A stretch of DNA of 64,000 bases, from contig NZ_JAOZEV010000001.1 in NCBI RefSeq assembly GCF_025847275.1, forward strand, positions 434,001 to 498,000, read 5' to 3'. Below are positions 1 through 8,723 of the stretch, piece by piece. Position numbers and translations under genes: made by a program. Every line of letters begins with the position of its first letter. Position 1 is the first letter of the stretch. This stretch comes from Flavobacterium frigoritolerans. Lineage in GTDB: Bacteria; Bacteroidota; Bacteroidia; Flavobacteriales; Flavobacteriaceae. The notes beneath the pieces were generated by a model that had not been told where the DNA came from, made no database searches, and was given only the letters and a program-made list of their open reading frames with translations.

Positions 1-1
1 T

Positions 2-94
2 GGTAAAATAACGGTTCAAATACGCAAAAAAAATGCCGAAATAGTATTCGACATTTTTGATTCAATGTTTGAAATAGAGATAAAACCCTGCTAA
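2..94 (+). CDS. 3' end of an unidentified gene (5' truncated by the window)
   Basis: Frame 2 is open from the left edge for 30 codons and ends in TAA at 92-94. The C-terminal residues (GKITVQIRKK, then a stretch ending MFEIEIKPC) do not let me name a family. The frame ends 24 nt before the stop codon of the convergent thioesterase, which is a plausible gene spacing. The other two forward frames have stops within the first ten bases. This is either a real gene end or chance; the fit to the neighbouring gene favours a real end. Confidence 0.45.
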   Translation, partial: GKITVQIRKKNAEIVFDIFDSMFEIEIKPC

Positions 95-118
95 AACCAT
101 CCTCATTTAAGGCTAATT

Positions 119-529
119 TTAGCAATTATCGATGTTTTTAAGAAGGTCCAAAATATAGCTTGGAGGAGCCATTGGACGACCCGTTTTTAGAGACACAAAT
201 ACCAAAATAAAGACAGCAGTTGTTAATAACTCATTTAATTCGTTATAGATTGCGCAATCAAATTCTATCTTGACAGATGTCTGACTTTTAAATGTTGTAT
301 GCACTGTTAATAATTCATCATATCGTGCTGATTTTTTATAATTAATATTCATAGAAACGATTGGCAAAGCAATTCCGCTTTCTTCCATACTTTTATAAGA
401 AACTCCTTTGTTTCTAAGCCATTCGACGCGGCCAATTTCAAAATATGGAATATAATTACCATGATAAACGACTCCCATTTGATCCGTTTCTGAGTAACGA
501 ACACGCACTTGAGTTTGATGACTTTTCAT
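119..529 (-). CDS. Acyl-CoA thioesterase, YbgC/FadM-like (4HBT hotdog fold)
   Basis: A 136-residue single-domain hotdog protein, the normal length for YbgC/FadM thioesterases, which hydrolyse acyl-CoA thioesters in the cytoplasm. The N-terminal motif RYSETDQMGVVYHGNY contains the family's catalytic aspartate (D16) and the following H-G-N-Y. The start is the first ATG in frame, preceded by an A/T-rich leader without a Shine-Dalgarno, as usual in this group. The gene is divergent from dnaA across about 186 bp. The exact acyl substrate cannot be told from sequence. Confidence 0.85.
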   Translation of the reverse strand: MKSHQTQVRVRYSETDQMGVVYHGNYIPYFEIGRVEWLRNKGVSYKSMEESGIALPIVSMNINYKKSARYDELLTVHTTFKSQTSVKIEFDCAIYNELNELLTTAVFILVFVSLKTGRPMAPPSYILDLLKNIDNC

Positions 530-715
530 TATTTATTTATTAAAAAAAATTACTTTTTAGAACCTGCCTTACAACATTATTTTAGAAAATTACCATCCAA
601 AATATTTTTTTTTAACGAAATTTGTTCACATATTTGTTATCTTGAAAAATGACAAATATCCAACCTCGTTTTTATAAGACAATTATTATCAATACACATA
701 AATTTAATTGAATCT

Positions 716-2143
716 ATGACTAAAACTGCACAATCGGTATGGGAAAACTGTTTGTCTTTCATAAAAGACAACATTCAAGATCAGGCGTACAAAACTTGGT
801 TTGAGCCAATCAAATCAGTTGAGCTAACCGACAACGCATTATATATTCAAGTCCCAAGTAAATTTTTCTATGAATGGTTGGAAGAACACTACGTTAAATT
901 ACTTAAAGTAGCTCTTACCAAAGAACTGGGAAAAAATGCAAAGTTACTCTATAAAATTAAAATGGAAAACACTTATGGCAATAAACAACCGTTTACGGAA
1001 CAACTGCCAAGTGCCAATAGAGGCCCTATGAAACCTCAAGATGTTGACGCTCCATTTAAAAACTTAAATCCAGAATTAAAAAATCCTTTTGTAATTCCGG
1101 GAATACGTAACTTAAAAATTGAGTCTCAATTAAATCCAAATTATAGTTTTGACAATTTCCTTGAAGGAGATTCAAACCGCTTAGCTCGTTCTGCAGGTAT
1201 GGCTGTTGCCAACAAACCTGGAGGAACATCATTTAATCCTTTATTGATATTTGGTGGCGTTGGTTTAGGTAAAACACACTTAGCTCACGCAATTGGAGTT
1301 GAAGTAAAAGACAAATATCCAGAAAAAACGGTTTTATATATTTCTGCCGAAATTTTCACACAACAATATATCGACTCGGTAAAAAAGAATAATCGTAATG
1401 ATTTCATTCACTTTTACCAGTTAATCGATGTTTTAATTATTGACGACGTTCAGTTTTTATCTGGAAAATCAGGTACTCAGGACGTTTTCTTCCATATCTT
1501 TAATTATTTACATCAAAACGGAAAACAGGTAATTTTGACTTCTGACAAAGCTCCTGTAGATATGCAAGACATTGAACAACGTTTATTATCGCGTTTTAAA
1601 TGGGGATTATCTGCCGAGTTACATCAGCCAGATTACGAAACAAGAATTTCTATCTTAAAAAATATTCTATATCGTGACGGAGTTGAAATTCCAGAAGATA
1701 TTATCGAATATGTAGCACGTAACATTAAATCAAATGTACGAGAACTAGAAGGAGCAATTATTTCATTGATCGCACAATCTTCTTTCAACAAAAAAGAAGT
1801 AACGCTTGAATTGGCCAAAAGTGTAGTTGAAAAATTCGTTAAAAATGTAAAAAGAGAAATTTCTATTGATTATATTCAAAAAATTGTATCTGATTATTTC
1901 CAGCTAGACATAGAAACACTTCAATCTAAAACAAGAAAGAGGCACGTTGTTCAAGCAAGACAATTAGCTATGTTTTTTGCTAAGAAATTTACCAAAGCAT
2001 CTTTAGCAAACATTGGCTCACAAATAGGTGATCGCGATCACGCAACCGTATTACACGCTTGTAAAACCGTTGATAACTTAGTTTCTACAGACAAACAATT
2101 CAAAAAATTTGTAGAAGACATCAATAAAAAATTAACGCTATAA
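716..2143 (+). CDS. dnaA: Chromosomal replication initiator DnaA
   Basis: A 475-residue AAA+ initiator that binds DnaA boxes and opens the replication origin. Domain I occupies about residues 1-90 (WENCLSFIKDN). A linker follows, then the AAA+ core with Walker A GGVGLGKTH near 179 and Walker B VLIIDDVQF near 237. The C-terminal helix-turn-helix carries the DnaA signature GDRDHATVLHA near 437. Length and all domains are complete. The low-molecular-weight phosphatase gene follows after only 7 nt, so the two are probably co-transcribed. I found no cluster of TTATCCACA-type DnaA boxes in the flanking DNA, so this window does not show that oriC is here. Confidence 0.98.
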   Translation: MTKTAQSVWENCLSFIKDNIQDQAYKTWFEPIKSVELTDNALYIQVPSKFFYEWLEEHYVKLLKVALTKELGKNAKLLYKIKMENTYGNKQPFTEQLPSANRGPMKPQDVDAPFKNLNPELKNPFVIPGIRNLKIESQLNPNYSFDNFLEGDSNRLARSAGMAVANKPGGTSFNPLLIFGGVGLGKTHLAHAIGVEVKDKYPEKTVLYISAEIFTQQYIDSVKKNNRNDFIHFYQLIDVLIIDDVQFLSGKSGTQDVFFHIFNYLHQNGKQVILTSDKAPVDMQDIEQRLLSRFKWGLSAELHQPDYETRISILKNILYRDGVEIPEDIIEYVARNIKSNVRELEGAIISLIAQSSFNKKEVTLELAKSVVEKFVKNVKREISIDYIQKIVSDYFQLDIETLQSKTRKRHVVQARQLAMFFAKKFTKASLANIGSQIGDRDHATVLHACKTVDNLVSTDKQFKKFVEDINKKLTL

Positions 2144-2150
2144 ACGCAAC

Positions 2151-2618
2151 ATGCCCGTAAAAATTTTAATGGTCTGTTTGGGTAATATTTGCAGATCACC
2201 GTTAGCCGAAGGCATATTAGCCTCTAAATTACCTAAAGATATATTTTTAGTTGATTCAGCCGGAACGGGTTCCTGGTATGTTGGCCGTAATCCAGACGAA
2301 CGATCTATTGCAGTAGCAAAAAAAAACGGCCTAAATATCTCTAATCAGAAAGGAAGACAATTCAAAACTTCCGATTTTGACACCTTCGACTATATCTACG
2401 TCATGGACAGCTCCAATTATAATGACGTTATTGCATTGACAAAAAAACAAGAGCAAAAAGATAAAGTACAACTTATTCTGAACGAATTATTTCCTTCCGA
2501 AAATGTTGATGTTCCTGATCCTTATTATGGCATACCCAACGGCTTCAACTCTGTATACGAAATGCTAGACGAAGCTGCCGAAGTAATTGCTAAAAAACTA
2601 ATAGCCAAACATCAATAA
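2151..2618 (+). CDS. Low-molecular-weight protein-tyrosine-phosphatase
   Basis: A 155-residue cytoplasmic phosphatase of the LMW-PTP (Wzb/YwlE/Etp) family. The P-loop CLGNICRS gives the C-X5-R active site with nucleophile C9 and R15 directly after the first strand. The general-acid loop is VDVPDPYYG in the C-terminal third. It starts 7 nt after the dnaA stop, so it probably shares the dnaA transcript. The family acts on phosphotyrosine or phosphoarginine; there is no capsule or kinase gene nearby to suggest a specific substrate. Confidence 0.93.
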   Translation: MPVKILMVCLGNICRSPLAEGILASKLPKDIFLVDSAGTGSWYVGRNPDERSIAVAKKNGLNISNQKGRQFKTSDFDTFDYIYVMDSSNYNDVIALTKKQEQKDKVQLILNELFPSENVDVPDPYYGIPNGFNSVYEMLDEAAEVIAKKLIAKHQ

Positions 2619-2653
2619 TCAAATCTCGGTCTTATAAATTAAAAATCACACAC

Positions 2654-3376
2654 ATGAAATCAACTTCTTTATTAGGAAAACTTTATTTGATTCCGACAAC
2701 CTTAGGTGAAAGTGACGCTATGGATGTTTTACCACAAACAATAAAGAGAAGCATTGATTTTATAGACCATTATATTGTAGAAAACGAGAAAACAGCACGA
2801 AAATCAATAAAAGCAGTTTCTCCTGAGAAAAAACAATCTGAGCTTATCCTTTTTACACTAAACAAACGCACCGAAAACAGCGAGCATTTAGACTTCATAA
2901 AACCTTTATTAGAAGGTAAAAATGTAGGGCTAATGAGCGAAGCAGGCTGCCCTGGTGTAGCTGACCCAGGAGCTGTAATTGTAAAATTAGCACATGAAAA
3001 AGGAATTCAGGTAGTACCACTTGTTGGACCTTCTTCTATTTTGTTAGCCATGATGGCTTCTGGAATGAACGGACAAAGCTTTACCTTCAACGGCTACTTA
3101 CCTATTGATAAAGACGAAAAAAAATCAGCATTAAAGTATTTTGAAAAATTATCTCAGGATAAAAATCAATCTCAGCTTTTTATTGAGACTCCATATAGAA
3201 ACAATAAATTAGTCGAAGATATTTTACAAATCTTAAATCCTGCAACGCATCTTTGTATTGCAACAGATATCACTTTGCCAACCGAGTTTATCAAAACAAT
3301 GCGTATAGCCGATTGGAAAAAAATAAAGGTAGATTTACACAATCGACCTACGATTTTTATCATTCATAAAATGTAA
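2654..3376 (+). CDS. SAM-dependent methyltransferase, RsmI/tetrapyrrole methylase fold
   Basis: A 240-residue member of the tetrapyrrole (corrin/porphyrin) methylase superfamily. It has the SAM-site motifs VGLMSEAGCPGVADPGA and PLVGPSS of the RsmI branch, which 2'-O-methylates C1402 of 16S rRNA. It is shorter than E. coli RsmI (286 residues) and its N-terminus (GKLYLIPTTLGE) differs from the RsmI consensus. It therefore belongs to the RsmI-like side group common in Bacteroidota, and the substrate is inferred. It follows the phosphatase by 35 nt on the same strand. Confidence 0.8.
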   Translation: MKSTSLLGKLYLIPTTLGESDAMDVLPQTIKRSIDFIDHYIVENEKTARKSIKAVSPEKKQSELILFTLNKRTENSEHLDFIKPLLEGKNVGLMSEAGCPGVADPGAVIVKLAHEKGIQVVPLVGPSSILLAMMASGMNGQSFTFNGYLPIDKDEKKSALKYFEKLSQDKNQSQLFIETPYRNNKLVEDILQILNPATHLCIATDITLPTEFIKTMRIADWKKIKVDLHNRPTIFIIHKM

Positions 3377-3398
3377 TCAAATCTTAAAACTATCGTCT

Positions 3399-3857
3399 AT
3401 GAAGAAGTTCTTAATCCTTGTCTTGATTTGCTTTGTGCAAAATACATTTTCTCAAACAATAAAAGAAGGTGACAAACTTACCATAGATCCATCACCTACT
3501 ATAAGTATCGATGATTCAATTCCTCCACAAGGAACTATTCCTAACGATGATTATCAAATTTACAACACAGCTGGCATAGAAGTAAAACCTGAATTTCCTG
3601 GTGGCTTAATCGGTTTTGATAGTTTTATAAAACAAAATTATATAAAACCGACAGATAAAGTAAAGGGCAAAATACATGTGACGTTTATAATAGAAAAAAA
3701 TGGTTCATTAAGTGATATCAAAATTTTAAGAGATATTGGTCATGGAACCGGTGCTGAAGCTATTCGTGTTTTAAAAACATCTCCTAAATGGACTCCTGGA
3801 ATACAAAATAACAAGCAAGTTAGAGTTCTTTATTCTCTTCCTATAACTGTAAATTAA
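3399..3857 (+). CDS. Secreted TonB C-terminal domain protein
   Basis: A 152-residue protein with a Sec signal peptide (MKKFLILVLICFVQNTFS, cleavage near residue 19) and a C-terminal TonB_C domain. The domain is seen in EFPGGLIGFDSFIKQNY and then VTFIIEKNGSLSDIKILR. It has a cleavable signal rather than a long anchor with a proline-rich spanner, so it may not be a classical energy transducer. Small TonB_C proteins of this type are numerous in Flavobacteria and mostly of unknown role. It starts 22 nt after the methylase gene. Confidence 0.8.
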   Translation: MKKFLILVLICFVQNTFSQTIKEGDKLTIDPSPTISIDDSIPPQGTIPNDDYQIYNTAGIEVKPEFPGGLIGFDSFIKQNYIKPTDKVKGKIHVTFIIEKNGSLSDIKILRDIGHGTGAEAIRVLKTSPKWTPGIQNNKQVRVLYSLPITVN

Positions 3858-3955
3858 TAAATTACAAATTCTCTTTTTAGAACAACATTCGTTTCAGAAA
3901 AGAAATTCAGATTATCATAAAAAAGCTATCTTTATAAAAGTAATTATAGATTTTT

Positions 3956-5083
3956 ATGAGCAAACTTCCACAAATTGGTACAAGTATTTTTACCGTTATG
4001 TCTAAAATGGCAAACGAACACAATGCAATTAATCTATCGCAAGGATTTCCAAATTTTCCGGTTGACGAACGACTAACTAGCATTGTAGCACGTCTCGCAA
4101 CCGAGAATGTACACCAATATACACCAATGTCTGGTTACCCACCGCTATTAAATAAAATAGCAAAGCTTATTCTAGACTCTTATAAACGTGTAGTTCAACC
4201 AGAAACTGAAATTTTGGTAACTGCAGGAGCCACACAAGGTATTTTTACCACTATTCAGGCATTAATCAAAGCAAATGAAGAAGTAATCATTCTCGATCCG
4301 AGTTACGATTGCTATGAAGCTCCTGTTTTATTATGTAACGCACATGCTATTAGGGTTCCTTTAAACGATGATTACACTCCAAATTGGGAAATCATAGAAA
4401 AGGCTTGCTCTATAAAAACCCGAATGATAATCATCAATAATCCGCATAATCCAACAGGGAAAATTTTAGCGGAAGCAGATTTTATAAAATTAGAAAAGAT
4501 TCTTGAAAAATATCCTGACCTATTAGTATTATCTGATGAGGTTTATGAATATATCACTTTTGAAGAAAAACACATCTCGGCACACACCCGTCAAGAACTT
4601 TTAAACCGTTGCATCATGATTTCCTCTTTTGGAAAATCATTTCATATTACAGGATGGAAAATTGGTTATGTTGTAGCGCCAGAACATTTAATGATTGAAA
4701 TTAAAAAAGTACATCAATTTTTGGTTTTTAGCGTAAACAGCATTTCACAAGTTGCCATAAGCGAATACCTAGATATTGTTGATGTTACTAAACTTGGCAA
4801 GTTCTATCAGGAAAAACGAGATTACTTTAAAAAATTATTAGAAAAAAGCCGATTCGAATTAAAACCATGCGAAGGAACTTATTTTCAGGTTGCATCCTAC
4901 AAGTCAATCTCCGACGAAGATGATGTAACTTTCTGCAAAAGACTAATAACTGAATATGGAGTTGCAGCAATACCTATTTCAACTTTCTATGCCAACGGAA
5001 AAGATTTAAAATTAATCCGTTTTTGTTTTGCCAAAGATAACGCTACACTCGAGGCAGCTGCCGAAAGATTATGCAACATTTAG
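3956..5083 (+). CDS. PLP-dependent aminotransferase, methionine/kynurenine aminotransferase type
   Basis: A 375-residue fold-type I aminotransferase (class I/II). Visible motifs are the substrate-side NLSQGFPNFP near the N-terminus, the PLP-contacting NNPHNPTGK, the SDEVYEYITF segment, and the Schiff-base lysine in SSFGKSFHITGWK. The pattern is closest to the YbdL/kynurenine aminotransferase subgroup that uses methionine, often annotated as methionine aminotransferase. The substrate is inferred. A sub-consensus -7 (TATCTTTA) lies about 25 nt upstream. Confidence 0.88.
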   Translation: MSKLPQIGTSIFTVMSKMANEHNAINLSQGFPNFPVDERLTSIVARLATENVHQYTPMSGYPPLLNKIAKLILDSYKRVVQPETEILVTAGATQGIFTTIQALIKANEEVIILDPSYDCYEAPVLLCNAHAIRVPLNDDYTPNWEIIEKACSIKTRMIIINNPHNPTGKILAEADFIKLEKILEKYPDLLVLSDEVYEYITFEEKHISAHTRQELLNRCIMISSFGKSFHITGWKIGYVVAPEHLMIEIKKVHQFLVFSVNSISQVAISEYLDIVDVTKLGKFYQEKRDYFKKLLEKSRFELKPCEGTYFQVASYKSISDEDDVTFCKRLITEYGVAAIPISTFYANGKDLKLIRFCFAKDNATLEAAAERLCNI

Positions 5084-5160
5084 CGTAAACTAAAATTAAC
5101 ACATTTATTATGCATGCATACTATTTAATTCTTATATTTACCTTTTAAATTTAAAAAAAC

Positions 5161-6042
5161 ATGAGTTATACAGATAAAATGTTAAGAGACGATGCTTTAA
5201 AAGGCAAAGTAATAGTGGTAACTGGCGGAGGAAGCGGACTAGGAAAAGCCATGACTAAATACTTTCTAGAGTTGGGTGCTAAAGTTGCTATAACGTCGAG
5301 AGATTTAGAAAAACTAAAAAATACAGCGACAGAACTTGAAGGCCAAACAGGAGGAACTTGTTTGCCACTACAATGTGATGTTCGTCATTATGAAGAAGTA
5401 GAAAACATGTTACAAGAAGTTTTAAAAGCTTTTGGTAAAGTAGATGTTTTACTAAATAATGCTGCTGGAAATTTTATTTCACCAACCGAAAGATTATCAG
5501 CTAATGCTTTTGATACTGTTATCGATATTGTACTAAAAGGATCTAAAAACTGTACACTTGCTTTTGGAAAACACTGGATTGACACCAAACAAACATCAGC
5601 TACAGTATTAAATATTGTAACCACTTATGCTTGGACAGGTTCTGCTTATGTTGTACCAAGTGCTACTGCAAAAGCTGGAGTACTAGCTATGACAAGAAGT
5701 CTTGCTGTAGAATGGGCAAAATACGGAATCCGTACTAATGCTATTGCTCCAGGTCCATTCCCAACAAAAGGAGCTTGGGACAGATTACTTCCTGGAGATC
5801 TTGCGGAAAAATTCGACATGGCAAAAAAAGTGCCTTTAAAACGTGTGGGAGACCATCAGGAATTAGCCAATTTAGCTGCTTATTTAGTTTCTGATTTCTC
5901 AGCCTATGTAAATGGTGAAGTAATTGTTATCGATGGTGGCGAATGGTTAAAAGGAGCTGGACAATTTAATTTATTAGAAGCAATTCCAGAAGAGCTTTGG
6001 GATCAGCTTGAAATGATGATAAAAGCAAAGAAAAACAAATAA
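5161..6042 (+). CDS. SDR oxidoreductase, 2,4-dienoyl-CoA reductase (DECR) type
   Basis: A 293-residue short-chain dehydrogenase with cofactor motif TGGGSGLGKA and NNAAGNF. The usual YxxxK is replaced by SATAK. The arrangement, with a tyrosine 11 residues before that serine (TYAWTGSAYVVPSATAK), matches mitochondrial DECR1, where Tyr, Ser and Lys form the active site. The downstream KYGIRTNAIAPGPFPTKGAW also fits DECR1 closely. It therefore probably reduces 2,4-dienoyl-CoA with NADPH during degradation of polyunsaturated fatty acids. A strong terminator follows at 6089-6123. Confidence 0.88.
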   Translation: MSYTDKMLRDDALKGKVIVVTGGGSGLGKAMTKYFLELGAKVAITSRDLEKLKNTATELEGQTGGTCLPLQCDVRHYEEVENMLQEVLKAFGKVDVLLNNAAGNFISPTERLSANAFDTVIDIVLKGSKNCTLAFGKHWIDTKQTSATVLNIVTTYAWTGSAYVVPSATAKAGVLAMTRSLAVEWAKYGIRTNAIAPGPFPTKGAWDRLLPGDLAEKFDMAKKVPLKRVGDHQELANLAAYLVSDFSAYVNGEVIVIDGGEWLKGAGQFNLLEAIPEELWDQLEMMIKAKKNK

Positions 6043-6088
6043 TAAGTGCTTACTAAAGTCAGGTATTTAAACAAATCACTGATTGCAC

Positions 6089-6127
6089 AAAAGGTCTCGA
6101 TTACAATGTAATTGAGACCTTTTCTTT
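6089..6127 (+). terminator. Rho-independent terminator after the DECR-type gene
   Basis: Stem AAAAGGTCTC (6089-6098) pairs with GAGACCTTTT (6114-6123), with further pairing in the loop (ATTACA/TGTAAT), followed by TCTTTT. It ends the SDR transcript before udk. Confidence 0.85.
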
Positions 6128-6208
6128 TACTTAAAAAGTTCAAAAAGTAACATAAAAGCTACACCGAATTTTAAGAATTTTATCTGGTGACAAATCCGTA
6201 TTAATTCT

Positions 6209-6216
6209 TATTTTTG
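6209..6216 (+). promoter_or_regulatory. -7 promoter element of udk
   Basis: TATTTTTG matches the Bacteroidota -7 consensus TAnnTTTG and lies 27 nt before the udk start. No clear TTG is seen at the -33 distance. Confidence 0.5.
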
Positions 6217-6242
6217 CCGCTTCAAATTATAACAACATTTTT

Positions 6243-6851
6243 ATGCTCATCATTGGAATTGCAGGCGGAACAGGAAGCGGAAAAACAACCGTAGTACATC
6301 AAATCATGAATGAATTACCTCATGCCGAAGTGGGCGTAATCTCTCAGGATTCGTATTACAAAGAAAATAAAAATCTATCTTTTGATGAAAGAGCTCTAAT
6401 TAATTTTGATCATCCACGTGCGATAGATTTCGATTTATTAGTTAGCCATTTAAAAGACCTTAAAGAAGGAAAAACAATCGATCAGCCAGTTTATTCTTTC
6501 ATCACTCATAATAGAACCGACGATACAATTAGCACACATCCTAGAAAAGTAATGATCGTAGAAGGGATTTTAATCCTTACAAACCCAGAACTTAGAGAGC
6601 TTTTTGACATTAAAGTATATGTTCATGCCGATTCTGACGAGAGACTTATCAGACGTTTAAAGCGTGATATCGCAGAACGTGGTCGTGACCTAGACGAAGT
6701 TTTAACACGTTACCAAAACACATTAAAACCTATGCATGAGCAATTTATAGAGCCTACTAAAGCTTTTGCTGACATCATAATACCAAACGACAAATACAAT
6801 ACTGTAGCAATAGATGTAGTTCGTGCAGTAATTACTCAACGTATTCTATAA
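6243..6851 (+). CDS. udk: Uridine kinase
   Basis: A 202-residue P-loop kinase that phosphorylates uridine and cytidine with ATP in pyrimidine salvage. The P-loop is GGTGSGKT at residues 8-15. The typical SQDSYYKE, the FDHPRAIDFDLL segment and the lid R-R-L-x-RDIAERGRD are present, and the length matches the family. It has its own promoter after a terminator. An imperfect hairpin element (6881-6952) separates it from the downstream ftsB-like gene. Confidence 0.96.
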   Translation: MLIIGIAGGTGSGKTTVVHQIMNELPHAEVGVISQDSYYKENKNLSFDERALINFDHPRAIDFDLLVSHLKDLKEGKTIDQPVYSFITHNRTDDTISTHPRKVMIVEGILILTNPELRELFDIKVYVHADSDERLIRRLKRDIAERGRDLDEVLTRYQNTLKPMHEQFIEPTKAFADIIIPNDKYNTVAIDVVRAVITQRIL

Positions 6852-6880
6852 TTTTATTGTAAATTTATTGCATTAATAAT

Positions 6881-6952
6881 TAGGAGCTAATCCCGTTTTC
6901 ACCTTTATCTTTGTTCGTTCCTCACAAAGGATATCGGTTCTACCGGGGCTAA
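6881..6952 (-). repeat. Dispersed intergenic hairpin element, copy A
   Basis: Read on the minus strand it begins TTAGCCCCGGTAGAACCG and ends AACGGGATTAGCTCC. The outer arms AGC..CCCG and CGGG..GCT pair. An inner stem ATC(C)TTTGT pairs with ACAAAGAT and leaves one C bulged. It aligns with the elements at 27868-27945 and 56861-56940. It lies between udk and the ftsB-like gene. Confidence 0.6.
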
Positions 6953-6962
6953 AAAATAAAAA

Positions 6963-7286
6963 ATGACTAATCCATATAAAGACAAATCCTGGTTTAAATT
7001 CCTAAGCAACAAGTATGTTTGGGTATTGTTATTTTTTATAGTCTGGATGGTTTTTCTAGATAATTACTCCTATTTTGACCATCGTTTTCTCGATAATCAA
7101 ATAAATGAGTTACAAGACAATAAAACCTATTATCAGGAAGAAATAAAAAAAGATCAGGAACAAATAAAAGAGCTTAAAAACCCAGAGCAAATTGAGAAAT
7201 ATGCTAGGGAAAAGTACTTTATGAAAAAAGATAGTGAAGACATATACATCATAGAATTTGAAGGTGACACTATCAAAAAAAAATAA
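6963..7286 (+). CDS. Septum formation initiator, FtsB/DivIC-like
   Basis: A 107-residue bitopic membrane protein. It has a short cytoplasmic N-terminus, one transmembrane helix (about residues 18-34, VWVLLFFIVWMVFLDNY) and a periplasmic coiled coil rich in E/K/Q (about 45-85). It ends in the EKYAREKYFMKKDSEDIYII segment typical of DivIC/FtsB. These proteins form the FtsQLB-type subcomplex of the divisome. The gene is followed within 25 nt by mutA, so the three genes to mutB may share a transcript although their functions differ. Confidence 0.85.
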   Translation: MTNPYKDKSWFKFLSNKYVWVLLFFIVWMVFLDNYSYFDHRFLDNQINELQDNKTYYQEEIKKDQEQIKELKNPEQIEKYAREKYFMKKDSEDIYIIEFEGDTIKKK

Positions 7287-7310
7287 AATCAAAATTATAA
7301 AAAGATAAAA

Positions 7311-8681
7311 ATGGCTACTCCCCTTTTCGATAATTTTAATCCCGTATCATCCAAACAGTGGAAACAACAAATTCAATTTGAATTGGATGGTGCCGATTAT
7401 AACGAAACACTGATTTGGAATTCGCCAGAAGACATTCAGGTAAAACCATTTTATCATAATGATGAAGATATAGAGCCTGTTGAAGTCACAACCAAAGCAA
7501 CTGATTTTAAAATATGCCAGAACATATTTGTTCATGACGTTTCAAAATCAGTTGAAAGGGCTTCAGATTCACTAAAAAGAGGAGCCGAAAGTTTACGTTT
7601 TACAATTGAAGATGACACTATTGACATTGAAAAATTATTGCAAAATTTAGATCTGAAAAATAGAAACGTTTACTTTAATTTGAATTTCATTTCAATCGAT
7701 TTCGTTAAAAAACTAAACGCAATATCGAAACAGAAAAACGCAACTTTTTATTATACTATTGACCCAATTGGACAACTAGCAAAAGATGGAAATTGGTTTT
7801 CATTTACAACCAAAGAAAAAAACAATTTCGAAACACTTGAGATTCTTTCAAAGGAAATTCCAAATACATCATTAATAAGTATTAATGCAGGTTTATATCA
7901 AAATGCTGGCGCCAATATGGTTCAACAAATTGCATATACTGTAGCACATGCCAACGAATATTTTAACCGAATTCCTTCGATAAACGGAACTATAGTGTTA
8001 CAAATATCAGTAGGAACAAATTACTTTTTTGAAATAGCCAAACTTCGTGCTTTGCGATTACTTTTTAATCTGATTGCAACCGAATACAATTCAAATATCG
8101 AATGCCATTTATTGGTTTCTCCAACAAAACGAAATAAAACCTTGTATGATTATAATGTAAATATGCTACGTACCACAACCGAATGTATGTCGGCAATAAT
8201 TGGTGGTGCTGATGCTATTGCAAATTTACCATACGACGCTTTATACCACAAAGACAATGAATTTGGAGATCGAATAGCTCGTAATCAACTATTGATTCTT
8301 AAAAACGAAAGTTATTTTGACAAAGTCAATAATCCTGCCGACGGAAGTTATTATATCGAAAGTCTTACTAAACAACTTGCCGAAAAAGCATTAACCCTTT
8401 TTAAAGACATCGAAGCTAATGGTGGGTTCCTAAAACTACTGAACGAAGGAACCATTAAAAGAAGGATTCAGGAAAGTGCAGATAAGGAACAGGAATTATT
8501 TGATTCAAAAAAAGAAATATTGCTCGGGACAAATAAGTACCCAAACAAAGAAGACAAAATGAAGCATGATTTAGAGCTCTTTCCTTTTGTAAAAATAAAA
8601 CCTAGAAAAACATTAATTACACCAATAATAGAAAAACGGTTGTCCGAAAAATTAGAACAGGAACGTTTAGCTCTTGAATAA
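7311..8681 (+). CDS. mutA: Methylmalonyl-CoA mutase small (beta) subunit
   Basis: A 456-residue homologue of the TIM-barrel part of methylmalonyl-CoA mutase. It resembles MutB (for example the IGGADAIANLPYD and NPADGSYYIESL segments) but has no C-terminal cobalamin domain and lacks DxHxxG. It is the non-catalytic partner of the heterodimer that interconverts methylmalonyl-CoA and succinyl-CoA. mutB follows after 42 nt. It is shorter than the actinobacterial small subunit, as in other Bacteroidota. Confidence 0.93.
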   Translation: MATPLFDNFNPVSSKQWKQQIQFELDGADYNETLIWNSPEDIQVKPFYHNDEDIEPVEVTTKATDFKICQNIFVHDVSKSVERASDSLKRGAESLRFTIEDDTIDIEKLLQNLDLKNRNVYFNLNFISIDFVKKLNAISKQKNATFYYTIDPIGQLAKDGNWFSFTTKEKNNFETLEILSKEIPNTSLISINAGLYQNAGANMVQQIAYTVAHANEYFNRIPSINGTIVLQISVGTNYFFEIAKLRALRLLFNLIATEYNSNIECHLLVSPTKRNKTLYDYNVNMLRTTTECMSAIIGGADAIANLPYDALYHKDNEFGDRIARNQLLILKNESYFDKVNNPADGSYYIESLTKQLAEKALTLFKDIEANGGFLKLLNEGTIKRRIQESADKEQELFDSKKEILLGTNKYPNKEDKMKHDLELFPFVKIKPRKTLITPIIEKRLSEKLEQERLALE

Positions 8682-8723
8682 TCTAATTTTAAAGTAATAA
8701 CAACCCATACAAAAAGTGTTTCA

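Noticed and set aside
530..715. Possible oriC next to dnaA
   Set aside because: No cluster of TTATCCACA-like DnaA boxes or 13-mers is visible in the dnaA flanks, and in many Bacteroidota dnaA is not beside the origin.
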